A DNA stretch of 64,000 nucleotides from Mucilaginibacter sp. (GTDB lineage Bacteria > Bacteroidota > Bacteroidia > Sphingobacteriales > Sphingobacteriaceae), in assembly GCF_028288185.1 (NCBI RefSeq), contig NZ_JAQBOF010000012.1, positions 1-64,000 of the forward strand, written 5' to 3'. The notes under the pieces are model-generated. The model made no database searches. It saw only the letters and a program-made list of their open reading frames with translations, and was not told the origin of the DNA. Made by a program: the position numbers and the translations under genes. Positions 53,941-61,935 of the stretch are shown one piece after another; the first letter of the stretch is position 1, and every line of letters begins with the position of its first letter.

Positions 53941-54063
53941 TTAAACCCGTGGGATAAATAGCCTTCGTCGTGATGGGGTAAATAAAACAGTTGAAACCAA
54001 AGCAGCGGCAACCGGAGCAATAATTGCTCTGACAGTGGGCTTATTTAAGGTTTGCAGTATCAT
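53941..54063 (-). CDS. Candidate arg leader peptide (three consecutive Arg codons)
   Basis: A 40-codon frame starts at ATG 54063 and ends at TAA 53941. The late segment is SRRRLFIPRV, with CGA CGA AGG in a row and a fourth Arg near the stop; R12 is the fifth. It precedes the GNAT-argG-cupin-argC-argD-argF' run and is followed by hairpins, so Arg-tRNA-sensitive ribosome stalling could control the operon, parallel to trpL in this same genome. It is longer than most leader peptides and could instead be a small protein or chance frame. Confidence 0.55.
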   Translation of the reverse strand: MILQTLNKPTVRAIIAPVAAALVSTVLFTPSRRRLFIPRV

Positions 54064-54094
54064 TTTAGTATAATGTTGCTTTATTTAAAATTTG

Positions 54095-54128
54095 ATGCAA
54101 AAGTTTGCATTAAATTTAACTTATGCAA
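54095..54128 (-). promoter_or_regulatory. Candidate arginine operator (ATGCAA/TTGCAT half-sites)
   Basis: ATGCAAAAGTTTGCAT (54095-54110) is a perfect 7-2-7 palindrome, and a further ATGCAA half-site is at 54123-54128. The palindrome lies 32-47 bases upstream of the leader ATG, where a repressor such as ArgR could act. The ArgR link is inferred. Confidence 0.45.
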
Positions 54129-54210
54129 GAGAAAAATGATTTAATGACATATTGGTGTTTTGTCATTACGTCATTAGCCATTAAGTCATTAGTATTAGGA
54201 TGGTTCAAAC

Positions 54211-55167
54211 TCACAACTTATTCACTATATCATCTACTATCATATCCGCATGTATTCGGCTGTTTTCTATGAACCAAAGGTGCGTATCCAGCCCGCCGCA
54301 TACTACGCCTGCAAGGTATAGGCCGGGTAGGTTGGTTTCCATGGTGTCGGGGTTGTATTGTGGAATGAATTTATCGTCAGATAATATCAAACCCCATTTT
54401 TTAAGCTGATCAAAATTGGGTTTGTAGCCCGTCATCGCCATAACAAAATCGTTAGGAATGGTTATAGTACCTTCAGGTGTCGCAATATCAACTTCGATTT
54501 GGCGGATGGCTTGCAAGTTTGAATTAAAATAGGCTTTTATGCTGCCTTCTTTAATTCGGTTAATAACATCTGGTCTGACCCAGTATTTAACCCGGTGACT
54601 TATTTCGTCACCACGAACTACCAAAGTAACATCGGCACCTTTACGATAAGTTTCCAGCGCCACATCAATAGCCGAATTGCTTGAACCTACCACCACTATT
54701 TTTTGCATAGCAAAGAAGTGAGGGTCCTTATAATAATGTTGTACTTTGGGCAGATCTTCGCCGGGGATGTCAAGGTTAACGGCTACATCATAAAATCCGG
54801 TTGATATAATGATGCGCTTGGCTTGATAACTAGCTTTGCTGGTAGTAACGTTATAAGCGTTGTTTTGCTGTGCGATAGCGGTAACTTCTTCAAATAAATT
54901 AATGGGCAGGTTATTTGATGTTGCTACACGGCGATAATACTCTAAAGCTTCGGCGCGGGTAGGTTTGTTGCTGATGGTTACAAATGGTATACCACCGATC
55001 TCCAATTTTTCTGATGTAGAAAAGAAGGTCATGGTAGCAGGGTAGTTGTATAGCGAGTTTACCAGGCAACCTTTTTCTATAATAATAAAGCTTAAACCTG
55101 CTTTTTTCGCTTTAAGTCCGCAGGCTATTCCGATTGGGCCACCGCCGATGATAAGGATATCGAGCAT
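54211..55167 (-). CDS. ypdA: YpdA-family thiol disulfide reductase (putative bacillithiol disulfide reductase)
   Basis: 318 residues with FAD and NAD(P) Rossmann domains. The opening IIGGGPIGIACGLKAKKAGL is the FAD motif, GIPFVTISNKPTRAEALEYYRRVA is a YpdA-specific stretch, VVGSSNSAIDVALETYRKGA the NADP motif and AMTGYKPNF the later loop. The CxxC redox pair of thioredoxin reductase is absent, as in YpdA, where a single Cys is used. It recycles bacillithiol disulfide in relatives. Bacillithiol genes are not in this window. Monocistronic, followed downstream by dispersed sequence and the arg leader region. Confidence 0.88.
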   Translation of the reverse strand: MLDILIIGGGPIGIACGLKAKKAGLSFIIIEKGCLVNSLYNYPATMTFFSTSEKLEIGGIPFVTISNKPTRAEALEYYRRVATSNNLPINLFEEVTAIAQQNNAYNVTTSKASYQAKRIIISTGFYDVAVNLDIPGEDLPKVQHYYKDPHFFAMQKIVVVGSSNSAIDVALETYRKGADVTLVVRGDEISHRVKYWVRPDVINRIKEGSIKAYFNSNLQAIRQIEVDIATPEGTITIPNDFVMAMTGYKPNFDQLKKWGLILSDDKFIPQYNPDTMETNLPGLYLAGVVCGGLDTHLWFIENSRIHADMIVDDIVNKL

Positions 55168-55200
55168 TCTTGTAATGGCAAAAAATTAGAAAATAAAAAA

Positions 55201-55299
55201 GGGTAAGCTACTCTTATCGCGCCGCTCAACTCTCTACCCTTGCTGTGTTCCCACCCTGGGGGAGTTCAAGAGGAGCTGGCCGTAAAAGACTTACCCCGC
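55201..55299 (-). ncRNA. ffs: Signal recognition particle RNA (small bacterial 4.5S type)
   Basis: On the minus strand the ends GGGGTAAG and CTTACCC pair. The apical hairpin contains the conserved SRP core CCAGGGTGGGAACACAGCAAGG, with a GGAA tetraloop and symmetric AGCA region. A run of six T (55195-55200 on the plus strand as A) follows as a terminator. About 99 nt, the size of the small bacterial SRP RNA without the Alu domain. It binds Ffh for co-translational targeting. Confidence 0.93.
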
Positions 55300-55434
55300 T
55301 GCAAATATAGCAATTGGTTTGTTTTTGGGTTAATAAATTGTTAAAAAATGACTAAGATTCTTAGGATTAAAGGATTATAAGATTTGTTTTTGATGAATAA
55401 TCAAGCTGATTAACGTTCTGTTGATATTGTAAAC

Positions 55435-56052
55435 CTAAAACAAACTAATCTGCTGGTTATTCATCGGCTTTAACAGTGATGGCTTTGGTGGGGCCAGGCT
55501 ATATTGGGTTTTGCTTTCGAAGGGTAACTCGGTAAACGGTTCCCATTTGGCGAAGCTGGCAAAGGTTTCGCGTTGTAATACGGTTAGAGCGCTTACGGTA
55601 AAAGTTTCTTTCCACTCCATAGCTTTAAAGTGCGGCCATAGTTTATCAAAGTCTACAACAGGTATGTTGCGGCAAATGGTGATGTGGGGTACCATAAACT
55701 CTTTTACATGCAGGTGTTGTTTCAGCTTTTTAAACCAATGGGTTGTTTCGGGTGTGCTGAGGATGCGGGCGTAAATGGTTTTAAACTCTTCGCCGTGGTT
55801 AAAGTAGTCAAAGCCATCAATACTAAGCGTTACAGGCGGTATCAAACATAGCCTTTTTCTAAAAGCCAATATCCCCGGTTCGGTTAAAAAGGTTTTTTGC
55901 TGATGAAGCATTTTAATGGAGATATGTGCTGTTGAATGCATGCTCTCGTAATTGCCAATAATATTAGCAGCATAACATTTGTGTGTACTTACCACGGCTT
56001 TCACCTTATCCGAAGGGGAGAGCAACATTAAAAAATCTGTATATCCTTTCAT
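55435..56052 (-). CDS. 2'-5' RNA ligase family (2H phosphoesterase) protein
   Basis: 205 residues with two HxS/T motifs: HISIKML near residue 44 and HITICRNI near residue 125. These define the LigT/2H phosphoesterase superfamily, which acts on 2'-5' phosphodiester or cyclic phosphate RNA ends. The intervening FKKLKQHLHVKEFMVP fits the fold. The natural substrate is unknown. It is divergent from dinB with 74 bases between, so the operator described there could control both. Confidence 0.85.
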   Translation of the reverse strand: MKGYTDFLMLLSPSDKVKAVVSTHKCYAANIIGNYESMHSTAHISIKMLHQQKTFLTEPGILAFRKRLCLIPPVTLSIDGFDYFNHGEEFKTIYARILSTPETTHWFKKLKQHLHVKEFMVPHITICRNIPVVDFDKLWPHFKAMEWKETFTVSALTVLQRETFASFAKWEPFTELPFESKTQYSLAPPKPSLLKPMNNQQISLF

Positions 56053-56078
56053 CGCCTTAAAATTTAATGGGAAACAAT

Positions 56079-56099
56079 AATACTAATATTTTTAGTATT
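56079..56099. promoter_or_regulatory. Candidate dinB operator (8-5-8 palindrome)
   Basis: Arms AATACTAA (56079-56086) and TTAGTATT (56092-56099) are perfect inverted repeats around TATTT. They lie between the divergent LigT-like and dinB genes and just upstream of the dinB -7 box, where they would cover the -33 region. A DNA-damage regulator is the obvious guess but is inferred. Confidence 0.55.
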
Positions 56100-56114
56100 T
56101 ATGCAAATTTATTT

Positions 56115-56122
56115 TATATTTG
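56115..56122 (+). promoter_or_regulatory. -7 box (TATATTTG) of dinB
   Basis: TATATTTG matches TAnnTTTG and ends 4 bases before the ATG at 56127. If used, the transcript would start at or next to the start codon (leaderless). Confidence 0.6.
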
Positions 56123-56126
56123 TGCT

Positions 56127-57311
56127 ATGGAAGCAAAGCGCTGCATTGTACATATTGATCTTGATTCCTTCTTCGTTTCGGTAGAACGTAAGTTTAACCC
56201 GGAGCTTATCGGCAAGCCGGTATTGATTGGCGGCTCGGCAGATAGGGGGGTGGTAGCATCATGCAGTTATGAGGCACGTAAATTTGGTATCCATTCTGCC
56301 ATGCCAATGAAACAGGCTATGAAACTTTGCCCGCATGCTATTATTATCCGCGGCAGCCATGGGCGCTATAGCGAGGCTTCAAAGCAGGTTACCCAGATCA
56401 TCCATGACAGTATGCCCCTATATCAAAAAACATCGGTAGACGAGTTTTATATTGATATGACGGGCATGGAGCGTTTCCATGATTGCTATCAACTGGCTAC
56501 TGATCTGCGGGCACGTATTACCAGGGAAACCGGTTTGCCAATTTCCTTCGGGATGGCATCTGGTAAAACTGTGGCTAAAATGGCTACCAACGCGGCTAAA
56601 CCTAACGGACAACTCTTAATTGAGCCGGGCAAGGAAAAAGAGTTTATGGCACCATTATCCATCCGTAAAATACCTATGCTGGGCGAGAAGACCTGTCAGA
56701 AGCTTTACCAGTTCGGCATTGAAAAAATTGGCGACTTGCAACGGGTAGACCTTAAATTTTTAGAAACGGTTTTTGGTAAACATGGCCGCTACATTTGGGA
56801 GCGTGCCAATGGTATTGATGAAAGCGAAATTGTCCCGCATAGCGACCGCAAATCCATATCGACAGAAAATACCTTTCATACAAACGTAACTGATATTAAA
56901 ACTCTGGAAACCTCGCTGGTATCTATGACCGAAGAGTTAGCCTACAAACTGCGTAAAGAAAATAAGGTAGCCTCATGCCTGGCTATTAAAATACGCTACG
57001 CCAATTTCGAAACCCATACCGTACAAGAAAAAATTGCCCTCACCGCTGCCGAGCATATCCTTATCCCCGGTATAAAAAATCTGCTTAAAAAAGCGTGGAA
57101 CCAGCACCGCCCCATCCGTCTAATAGGCGTTAAACTGAGCAACCTTTGCCAGGGCAGCTATCAGATCAATCTTTTTGAGGATAACGAAGAGCGCATTAAA
57201 CTATACCAGGCCATGGATAAGATCAACTTTAAATTTGGCGAAAAAACCGTATGCCGCGCGGCAGGCATGGCTATTGGAACGAGGGATTTTAATCCGTTCC
57301 TCAAGGATTAA
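56127..57311 (+). CDS. dinB: DNA polymerase IV (Y family)
   Basis: 394 residues from ATG 56127; an in-frame ATG at 56067 adds 20 residues across the palindrome and -7 box and is unlikely. The catalytic block HIDLDSFFVSVE holds metal ligand Asp11, and SVDEFYIDMTGME carries the second acidic pair. Later come GMASGKTVAKMAT, the thumb HhH and the little-finger domain ending in a DLF-like QINLFEDNEE motif, which resembles a beta-clamp-binding peptide. Y-family polymerases bypass damaged bases. An operator overlapping the promoter suggests damage-inducible control. It overlaps the hypothetical gene downstream by four bases. Confidence 0.94.
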   Translation: MEAKRCIVHIDLDSFFVSVERKFNPELIGKPVLIGGSADRGVVASCSYEARKFGIHSAMPMKQAMKLCPHAIIIRGSHGRYSEASKQVTQIIHDSMPLYQKTSVDEFYIDMTGMERFHDCYQLATDLRARITRETGLPISFGMASGKTVAKMATNAAKPNGQLLIEPGKEKEFMAPLSIRKIPMLGEKTCQKLYQFGIEKIGDLQRVDLKFLETVFGKHGRYIWERANGIDESEIVPHSDRKSISTENTFHTNVTDIKTLETSLVSMTEELAYKLRKENKVASCLAIKIRYANFETHTVQEKIALTAAEHILIPGIKNLLKKAWNQHRPIRLIGVKLSNLCQGSYQINLFEDNEERIKLYQAMDKINFKFGEKTVCRAAGMAIGTRDFNPFLKD

Positions 57312-57592
57312 TGATCATCGCGATAGCTTCTTACAAAATTATTATTGTAGATAGCGCCTACAATATCATTCACTATTAATTTTTGTGGCGTTTTATCGTT
57401 ATCCAGGTCGCTGCCTACCTCAAACAGGCTTTCGGCATACTCAACCGCTTGTTGTTCATCGTCAAACAATAACACTACCTCATTATTTATCTCGGCATCC
57501 ACACCATTTGGCGGCGACGGAACAGAGAATTTCTCGAAGCTATTAAAAGTAAGTTCTGATTGCCCTGTTGATGGGATGGCGATACGCAGCAT
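57308..57592 (-). CDS. Hypothetical 94-residue protein
   Basis: 94 residues, mostly acidic, with LLFDDEQQAVEYAESLFEVGSDL suggesting a helix-turn. No family is recognised and no transmembrane segment or signal peptide is visible. It converges on dinB and overlaps its end by four bases. Its reading frame is free of GC bias artefacts and has normal codon use, so I treat it as real but of unknown function. Confidence 0.6.
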   Translation of the reverse strand: MLRIAIPSTGQSELTFNSFEKFSVPSPPNGVDAEINNEVVLLFDDEQQAVEYAESLFEVGSDLDNDKTPQKLIVNDIVGAIYNNNFVRSYRDDH

Positions 57593-57750
57593 AATTGGAG
57601 TGTTAAATATGATTTATCTAGTTTTATATCAACAGGAATTAGATAAACCTGTTTTAGGTATTTATGTTTTAATTGCCCCGGCGTGCCATTTTGAAATACC
57701 TGGTTCAATCACTATCTTAACCCTGCAATAACAAACACGTAATCAGGCTT

Positions 57751-59079
57751 ATGGCAGGTACCGGTACAGAACAATTAAAACGGGTATTAAAGCCTGTACA
57801 TTTATGGGCAATAGGGGTTGGGCTGGTCATATCCGGCGAGTATTTTGGCTGGAACCTGGGCTGGGCTGTAGCCGGTACTATCGGGTTGTTGATAGCTACT
57901 ATAGTGGTTACCATTATGTACGTCACCTTTATTTTTAGCTATACGGAGCTTACCGCCGCTATACCACACGCGGGTGGGGCTTTTGCCTATGCTTACCGTG
58001 CCATGGGGCCATTTGGCGGATTGATTGCCGGATATGCCACATTGATAGATTTTTTATTAGCTACACCCGCTATAGCTATATCCTTAGGCAGTTATCTCCA
58101 TTTTTTATACCCGGTGATACCGGTTATGCAGTCGGCTTTGATATTTAACACTGCTTTTATTTTGCTAAATATATCCGGGGTGAAAGAGTCGGGAATGTTC
58201 TCAGTTTTTATTACTATCCTGGCCGTTGCCGAATTGATATTATATATGGGCATAGTTTCGCCGCATTTTAAAATGAGCAATTTTATGGCTGATCCGATGC
58301 CATTTGGCTGGTCGGGCGTGTTTGCGGCCTTGCCTTATGCTGTTTGGTTATACTTAGCTATTGAGGGGGTAGCTATGGTAGTAGAAGAGGTTAAGGAACC
58401 TAAAAAGAATATCCCCAAAGGTTATATATCGGCCATATTAACGCTGGTAGTGCTGGCCTTAGCTGTAATGATATTAACCGGCGGCATTACCGACTGGCAT
58501 AAGCTGGATAGCCTGGCTTACCCGTTACCGGCATCAATAGGTATTGTATTGGGCGATAATAACAGTCTAACCAAACTGTTTGCAGGTATAGGTTTGTTTG
58601 GATTAATAGCTTCTTTACATGGTATCATATTGGCATCGTCGAGACAAGTATTTGCCATGGCCCGTAGTGGCTACTTGCCAAGAACATTAGGCAATGTAAA
58701 CACCCGATTTAAAACACCGCACTGGGCCTTAATAGGCAGTGGCATGGTTAGCTTTATTGCGATATATATTGGCACAATGGATCAAATATTAGTGTTATCT
58801 GTATTGGGCGCGGTGGTGATGTATTTAATGAGTATGACAAGCCTGTTTATTTTAAGGAAAAAGGAACCCCAGTTAGAGCGGCCCTTTATATCGCCGTTTT
58901 ATCCCATCTTTCCGGCAACGGCATTGGTGATATCGGTGGTTTGTTTATTCGCTATCATGTATTTTAACGTTACAGTTAGCTTGATATTCTTTGCCATATT
59001 AGCCGTTGCGCTAACTATCTTTATGCTGATGGGAAAACATAAAATGAAAATAATGGATGATGTATTGCTGGAGCGTTAA
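57751..59079 (+). CDS. eat: Ethanolamine permease (APC family)
   Basis: 442 residues with 12 membrane helices of the amino-acid/polyamine/organocation type. The helix 1 pattern VGLVISGEYFGWNLGWAVAGTIG matches ethanolamine permeases, and ELTAAIPHAGGAFAYAYRAMGPFGGLIAGY follows. EEVKEPKKNIPKGYISA in the middle loop is the family signature. It imports ethanolamine for the eutBC lyase encoded immediately downstream, with 50 bases between. No microcompartment shell genes are present, so the pathway is likely the simple cytosolic form. Confidence 0.9.
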   Translation: MAGTGTEQLKRVLKPVHLWAIGVGLVISGEYFGWNLGWAVAGTIGLLIATIVVTIMYVTFIFSYTELTAAIPHAGGAFAYAYRAMGPFGGLIAGYATLIDFLLATPAIAISLGSYLHFLYPVIPVMQSALIFNTAFILLNISGVKESGMFSVFITILAVAELILYMGIVSPHFKMSNFMADPMPFGWSGVFAALPYAVWLYLAIEGVAMVVEEVKEPKKNIPKGYISAILTLVVLALAVMILTGGITDWHKLDSLAYPLPASIGIVLGDNNSLTKLFAGIGLFGLIASLHGIILASSRQVFAMARSGYLPRTLGNVNTRFKTPHWALIGSGMVSFIAIYIGTMDQILVLSVLGAVVMYLMSMTSLFILRKKEPQLERPFISPFYPIFPATALVISVVCLFAIMYFNVTVSLIFFAILAVALTIFMLMGKHKMKIMDDVLLER

Positions 59080-59089
59080 ATCGCTATCC

Positions 59090-59128
59090 CACCAATGAAC
59101 TAATAAACCATTGAACTAATGAACCAAT
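59090..59128. repeat. Short word-repeat spacer upstream of eutB
   Basis: CCAATGAACTAATAAACCATTGAACTAATGAACCAATAATG words occur here (split by rearranged copies). They are of the same vocabulary as the spacers near 15.3 and 35.1 kb. No promoter is obvious. Confidence 0.5.
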
Positions 59129-59129
59129 A

Positions 59130-60503
59130 ATGTACCGCCACACCATAAAAAGCAAAGTATACCAATTTGCAGATTTAAAAGATCTGCTGGCTAAAGCATC
59201 GCCCTGCCGGTCGGGTGATGAGTTGGCGGGGGTATGCGCTGCTACTTATGAAGAACGCGTGGCTGCGCAAATAACATTGGCTGATGTACCGCTAAAAACC
59301 TTTTTGAACGAAGTGGTTATTCCGTACGAAAAGGACGAAATTACCCGCCTCATCATCGACACCCACAATACCGAAGCTTTTGAACCCATAAGCCACCTAA
59401 CCGTTGGCGATTTTTGCGACTGGCTGTTAAGCGATCATACCACTACTGAAACTTTGCAACAGATCTCTGCAGGTATTACCCCCGAAATGGCGGCAGCGGT
59501 ATCAAAACTAATGCGCAACCAGGACCTTATCGCGGTAGCAAAAAAATGTGAGGTAGTTACCAGGTTTAGAAATACGATAGGTTTAACTGGCCATTTCTCT
59601 ACCCGCCTGCAACCCAATCATCCTACGGACAATCCAAAAGGTGTGGCGGCAAGTATAATTGATGGCTTGCTATATGGCAGTGGCGATGCCGTGATAGGTA
59701 TAAACCCGGCTACGGATAGCCCGGCGGCAGTGGCTAATTTGCTTAATTTAATAGATACGCTCCGGCAGCAGTTTGATATACCTACGCAATCGTGCGTGTT
59801 GAGCCATATTACCACAACTATTCAATTAATCAACGAAGGTGCGCCGGTTGATCTTTGTTTTCAATCCATCGCCGGGACCGAGAAAACCAATTCAAGCTTT
59901 GGCATCGACATGGCATTACTGGACGAGGCTTACGCCGCCACGCTATCATTAAACCGTGGCACGGTTGGTAATAATGTAATGTATTTCGAAACCGGGCAGG
60001 GTAGCTCGCTATCGGCAAATGCTAATTTTGGGGTAGATCAGCAAACTTGCGAGGCCAGGGCTTACGCTGTTGCCCGGAAGTATAACCCTTTATTGGTAAA
60101 TACCGTTGTGGGGTTTATTGGCCCCGAGTATTTATATGATGGCAAGCAAATTATTCGTGCCGCTTTAGAGGATCATTTCTGCGGGAAACTGCTTGGCCTG
60201 TCCATGGGTGTTGATGTGTGCTATACCAACCACGCCGAGGCCGACCAGGATGATATGGATAACCTGCTTACGCTGCTAGGCGTAGCCGGTTGCAGCTTTA
60301 TTATGGGCGTCCCGGGGTCTGATGATATTATGCTGAATTATCAATCTACCTCATTTCATGATGCGTTATACTTACGCAAGGTTTTAGGACTAAGGCCAGC
60401 GCCAGAGTTTGAGTTATGGCTGATGAAGCAGGGAATTATTGATGATAAGGGCAACCTGTTATCAGTTAACGCCGCGCATGGGTTGTTAGGGGGTAAAGGA
60501 TGA
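59130..60503 (+). CDS. eutB: Ethanolamine ammonia-lyase large subunit
   Basis: EutB binds adenosylcobalamin and splits ethanolamine to acetaldehyde and ammonia. 457 residues, normal length. GLTGHFSTRLQPNHPTDNPKG, HITTTIQLINEGAPVDLCFQSIAGTEKTN and LNRGTVGNNVMYFETGQGS are conserved blocks. EutC follows with a four-base overlap. The reactivating factor EutA and the adenosyltransferase are not nearby. Coenzyme B12 must be supplied from elsewhere. Confidence 0.96.
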   Translation: MYRHTIKSKVYQFADLKDLLAKASPCRSGDELAGVCAATYEERVAAQITLADVPLKTFLNEVVIPYEKDEITRLIIDTHNTEAFEPISHLTVGDFCDWLLSDHTTTETLQQISAGITPEMAAAVSKLMRNQDLIAVAKKCEVVTRFRNTIGLTGHFSTRLQPNHPTDNPKGVAASIIDGLLYGSGDAVIGINPATDSPAAVANLLNLIDTLRQQFDIPTQSCVLSHITTTIQLINEGAPVDLCFQSIAGTEKTNSSFGIDMALLDEAYAATLSLNRGTVGNNVMYFETGQGSSLSANANFGVDQQTCEARAYAVARKYNPLLVNTVVGFIGPEYLYDGKQIIRAALEDHFCGKLLGLSMGVDVCYTNHAEADQDDMDNLLTLLGVAGCSFIMGVPGSDDIMLNYQSTSFHDALYLRKVLGLRPAPEFELWLMKQGIIDDKGNLLSVNAAHGLLGGKG

Positions 60504-61252
60504 AAAAGGTTATCAAATCAGCAGAGCAGTTAATTGCCCTACAAGAGTTTACCGCTGCACGGATAGCGATTGGCAGGGCAGGTACCAGTATACCCTTAAA
60601 ACAGTCGTTAGCATTTAAGCTGGCTCATGCCCACGCACGTGATGCGGTATATTCTGAACTGGATATAACTTGCTTAACCGATCAATTAAAACAATTTGAC
60701 TTGCCGGTATTGCATTTACATAGCATGGCTGGCTATCGTGAACAATATTTGCAACGGCCGGATTTTGGAAGAAAATTGAATGAAGAATCTATACTACACT
60801 TAGCAGATCATACACAAGCCAACGATATAGCCATTATTATTGCCGATGGGTTATCCGCGACAGCAATTAATAGTAATGTAATTGGGTTATTGGAAGTATT
60901 AATACCGACGCTCAGATCAGCCGGACTGAAACTGGCAGATATTACCTTGGTTGAACAGGGTAGGGTTGCCATAGGCGATGAAATAGCATCGGCCTTAAAT
61001 GCTAAACTATCCCTGATATTAATTGGTGAGCGCCCGGGTTTAAGCTCGGCAGATAGTATAGGCGCTTATTTAACTTATGCGCCTATACCGGGGCTAACTG
61101 ACGAGTCGCGTAACTGCATATCTAACATTCGCCCTAAAGGACTTAGCTATAAGCAGGCATCAAAAAAGATCTTTTATTTAGTACAGGAGGCTTTCAGGAG
61201 AAAACTATCGGGGGTAGAATTAAAGGATAATGCAGGTTTATTAGGCGAATAA
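60500..61252 (+). CDS. eutC: Ethanolamine ammonia-lyase small subunit
   Basis: 250 residues. ARIAIGRAGTSIPLKQSLAFKLAHAHARDAV is the family opening and VEQGRVAIGDEI, LLIGERPGLSSADSIGAYL and RNCISNIRPKGLSYKQASKKI follow. EutC completes the B12-binding site with EutB. The four-base overlap (ATGA) with eutB ensures equal production. Three genes, permease-eutB-eutC, form a compact catabolic operon. The acetaldehyde would need a dehydrogenase encoded elsewhere. Confidence 0.96.
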   Translation: MKKVIKSAEQLIALQEFTAARIAIGRAGTSIPLKQSLAFKLAHAHARDAVYSELDITCLTDQLKQFDLPVLHLHSMAGYREQYLQRPDFGRKLNEESILHLADHTQANDIAIIIADGLSATAINSNVIGLLEVLIPTLRSAGLKLADITLVEQGRVAIGDEIASALNAKLSLILIGERPGLSSADSIGAYLTYAPIPGLTDESRNCISNIRPKGLSYKQASKKIFYLVQEAFRRKLSGVELKDNAGLLGE

Positions 61253-61274
61253 CAAACCTGCATTATTAGATGAA

Positions 61275-61796
61275 TTATTTACTTCGTTCCTTTGCTTCCT
61301 CAATATAACCATTATAAGAAATAGGCTGTTTATTAAGCGGGCTAACATGCAATGATGCATAACCGTCAGATTGTACGTTTAGAATTAACTGTTGGATATC
61401 TTTAACACCACTTATGCTATTCTCCTGTGGTTTAATGGTGATATCCCAACCGCCTTTTTTATCGGGTTTGGCATTATAGTCAAACTTGGTTGTTTTTAAT
61501 TTAAGGCCACCATCATTCAGGTCACGCGGGGCTACGTATGCACGGCCAAAATAGGGTAGGTATATATCCAGTTTATCTTTATTTACGGTAACATCATAAT
61601 CGCTGGTTAAAGCGCGCGATGGCATACTTGCCGGGATTACATAGTTAGCTACAAAGCGATAATTCATAGCGTTTACTATTCTTGAAACATCGGCAGCTTT
61701 AGCAGCTTTCTTCTCAGCTTTGGTTTTTTGCGCATAACTTACATTAAAGCTTAAAGCACAAACTAACAGAATGCAAAATACTTTTAAGTTTTTCAT
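61275..61796 (-). CDS. DUF4251 secreted protein
   Basis: 173 residues. A signal peptide (about 1-22, ending VSYAQ) precedes a basic Lys/Ala linker and the DUF4251 beta domain: VNAMNYRFVANYVIP, LDIYLPYFGRAYVAP and WDITIKPQENSISGVKDIQQLILNV. These are Bacteroidota periplasmic or surface proteins of unknown role. The gene is monocistronic and converges on eutC with 22 bases between stops. Confidence 0.9.
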   Translation of the reverse strand: MKNLKVFCILLVCALSFNVSYAQKTKAEKKAAKAADVSRIVNAMNYRFVANYVIPASMPSRALTSDYDVTVNKDKLDIYLPYFGRAYVAPRDLNDGGLKLKTTKFDYNAKPDKKGGWDITIKPQENSISGVKDIQQLILNVQSDGYASLHVSPLNKQPISYNGYIEEAKERSK

Positions 61797-61884
61797 AACA
61801 ATGAGATTTAAAGGTTTAACTGGTTTATAACGAATGGGTTTCGTTTGGTTATATAAAATTACTTAATAATATTTTATAAATAAC

Positions 61885-61916
61885 AAAGCCGCGTATAAAT
61901 ATTTATATGCGGCTTT
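61885..61916 (-). terminator. Terminator hairpin after the htpG-side transcript
   Basis: AAAGCCGCGTATAAAT (61885-61900) pairs with ATTTATATGCGGCTTT (61901-61916) as a 16-bp stem with one G-T and no real loop. It lies 20 bases after the hypothetical gene at 61936-62334. Confidence 0.8.
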
Positions 61917-61935
61917 AATATTAATATTTGATAAG

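Noticed and set aside
56067..56126. N-terminal extension of DinB
   Set aside because: It would be translated from across the palindrome and -7 box; the family starts at about MEAKRCIVHIDLDSFF.
57593..57750. Cobalamin or ethanolamine-related riboswitch ahead of the permease
   Set aside because: No conserved B12-box-like sequence or two-hairpin ethanolamine RNA was seen.
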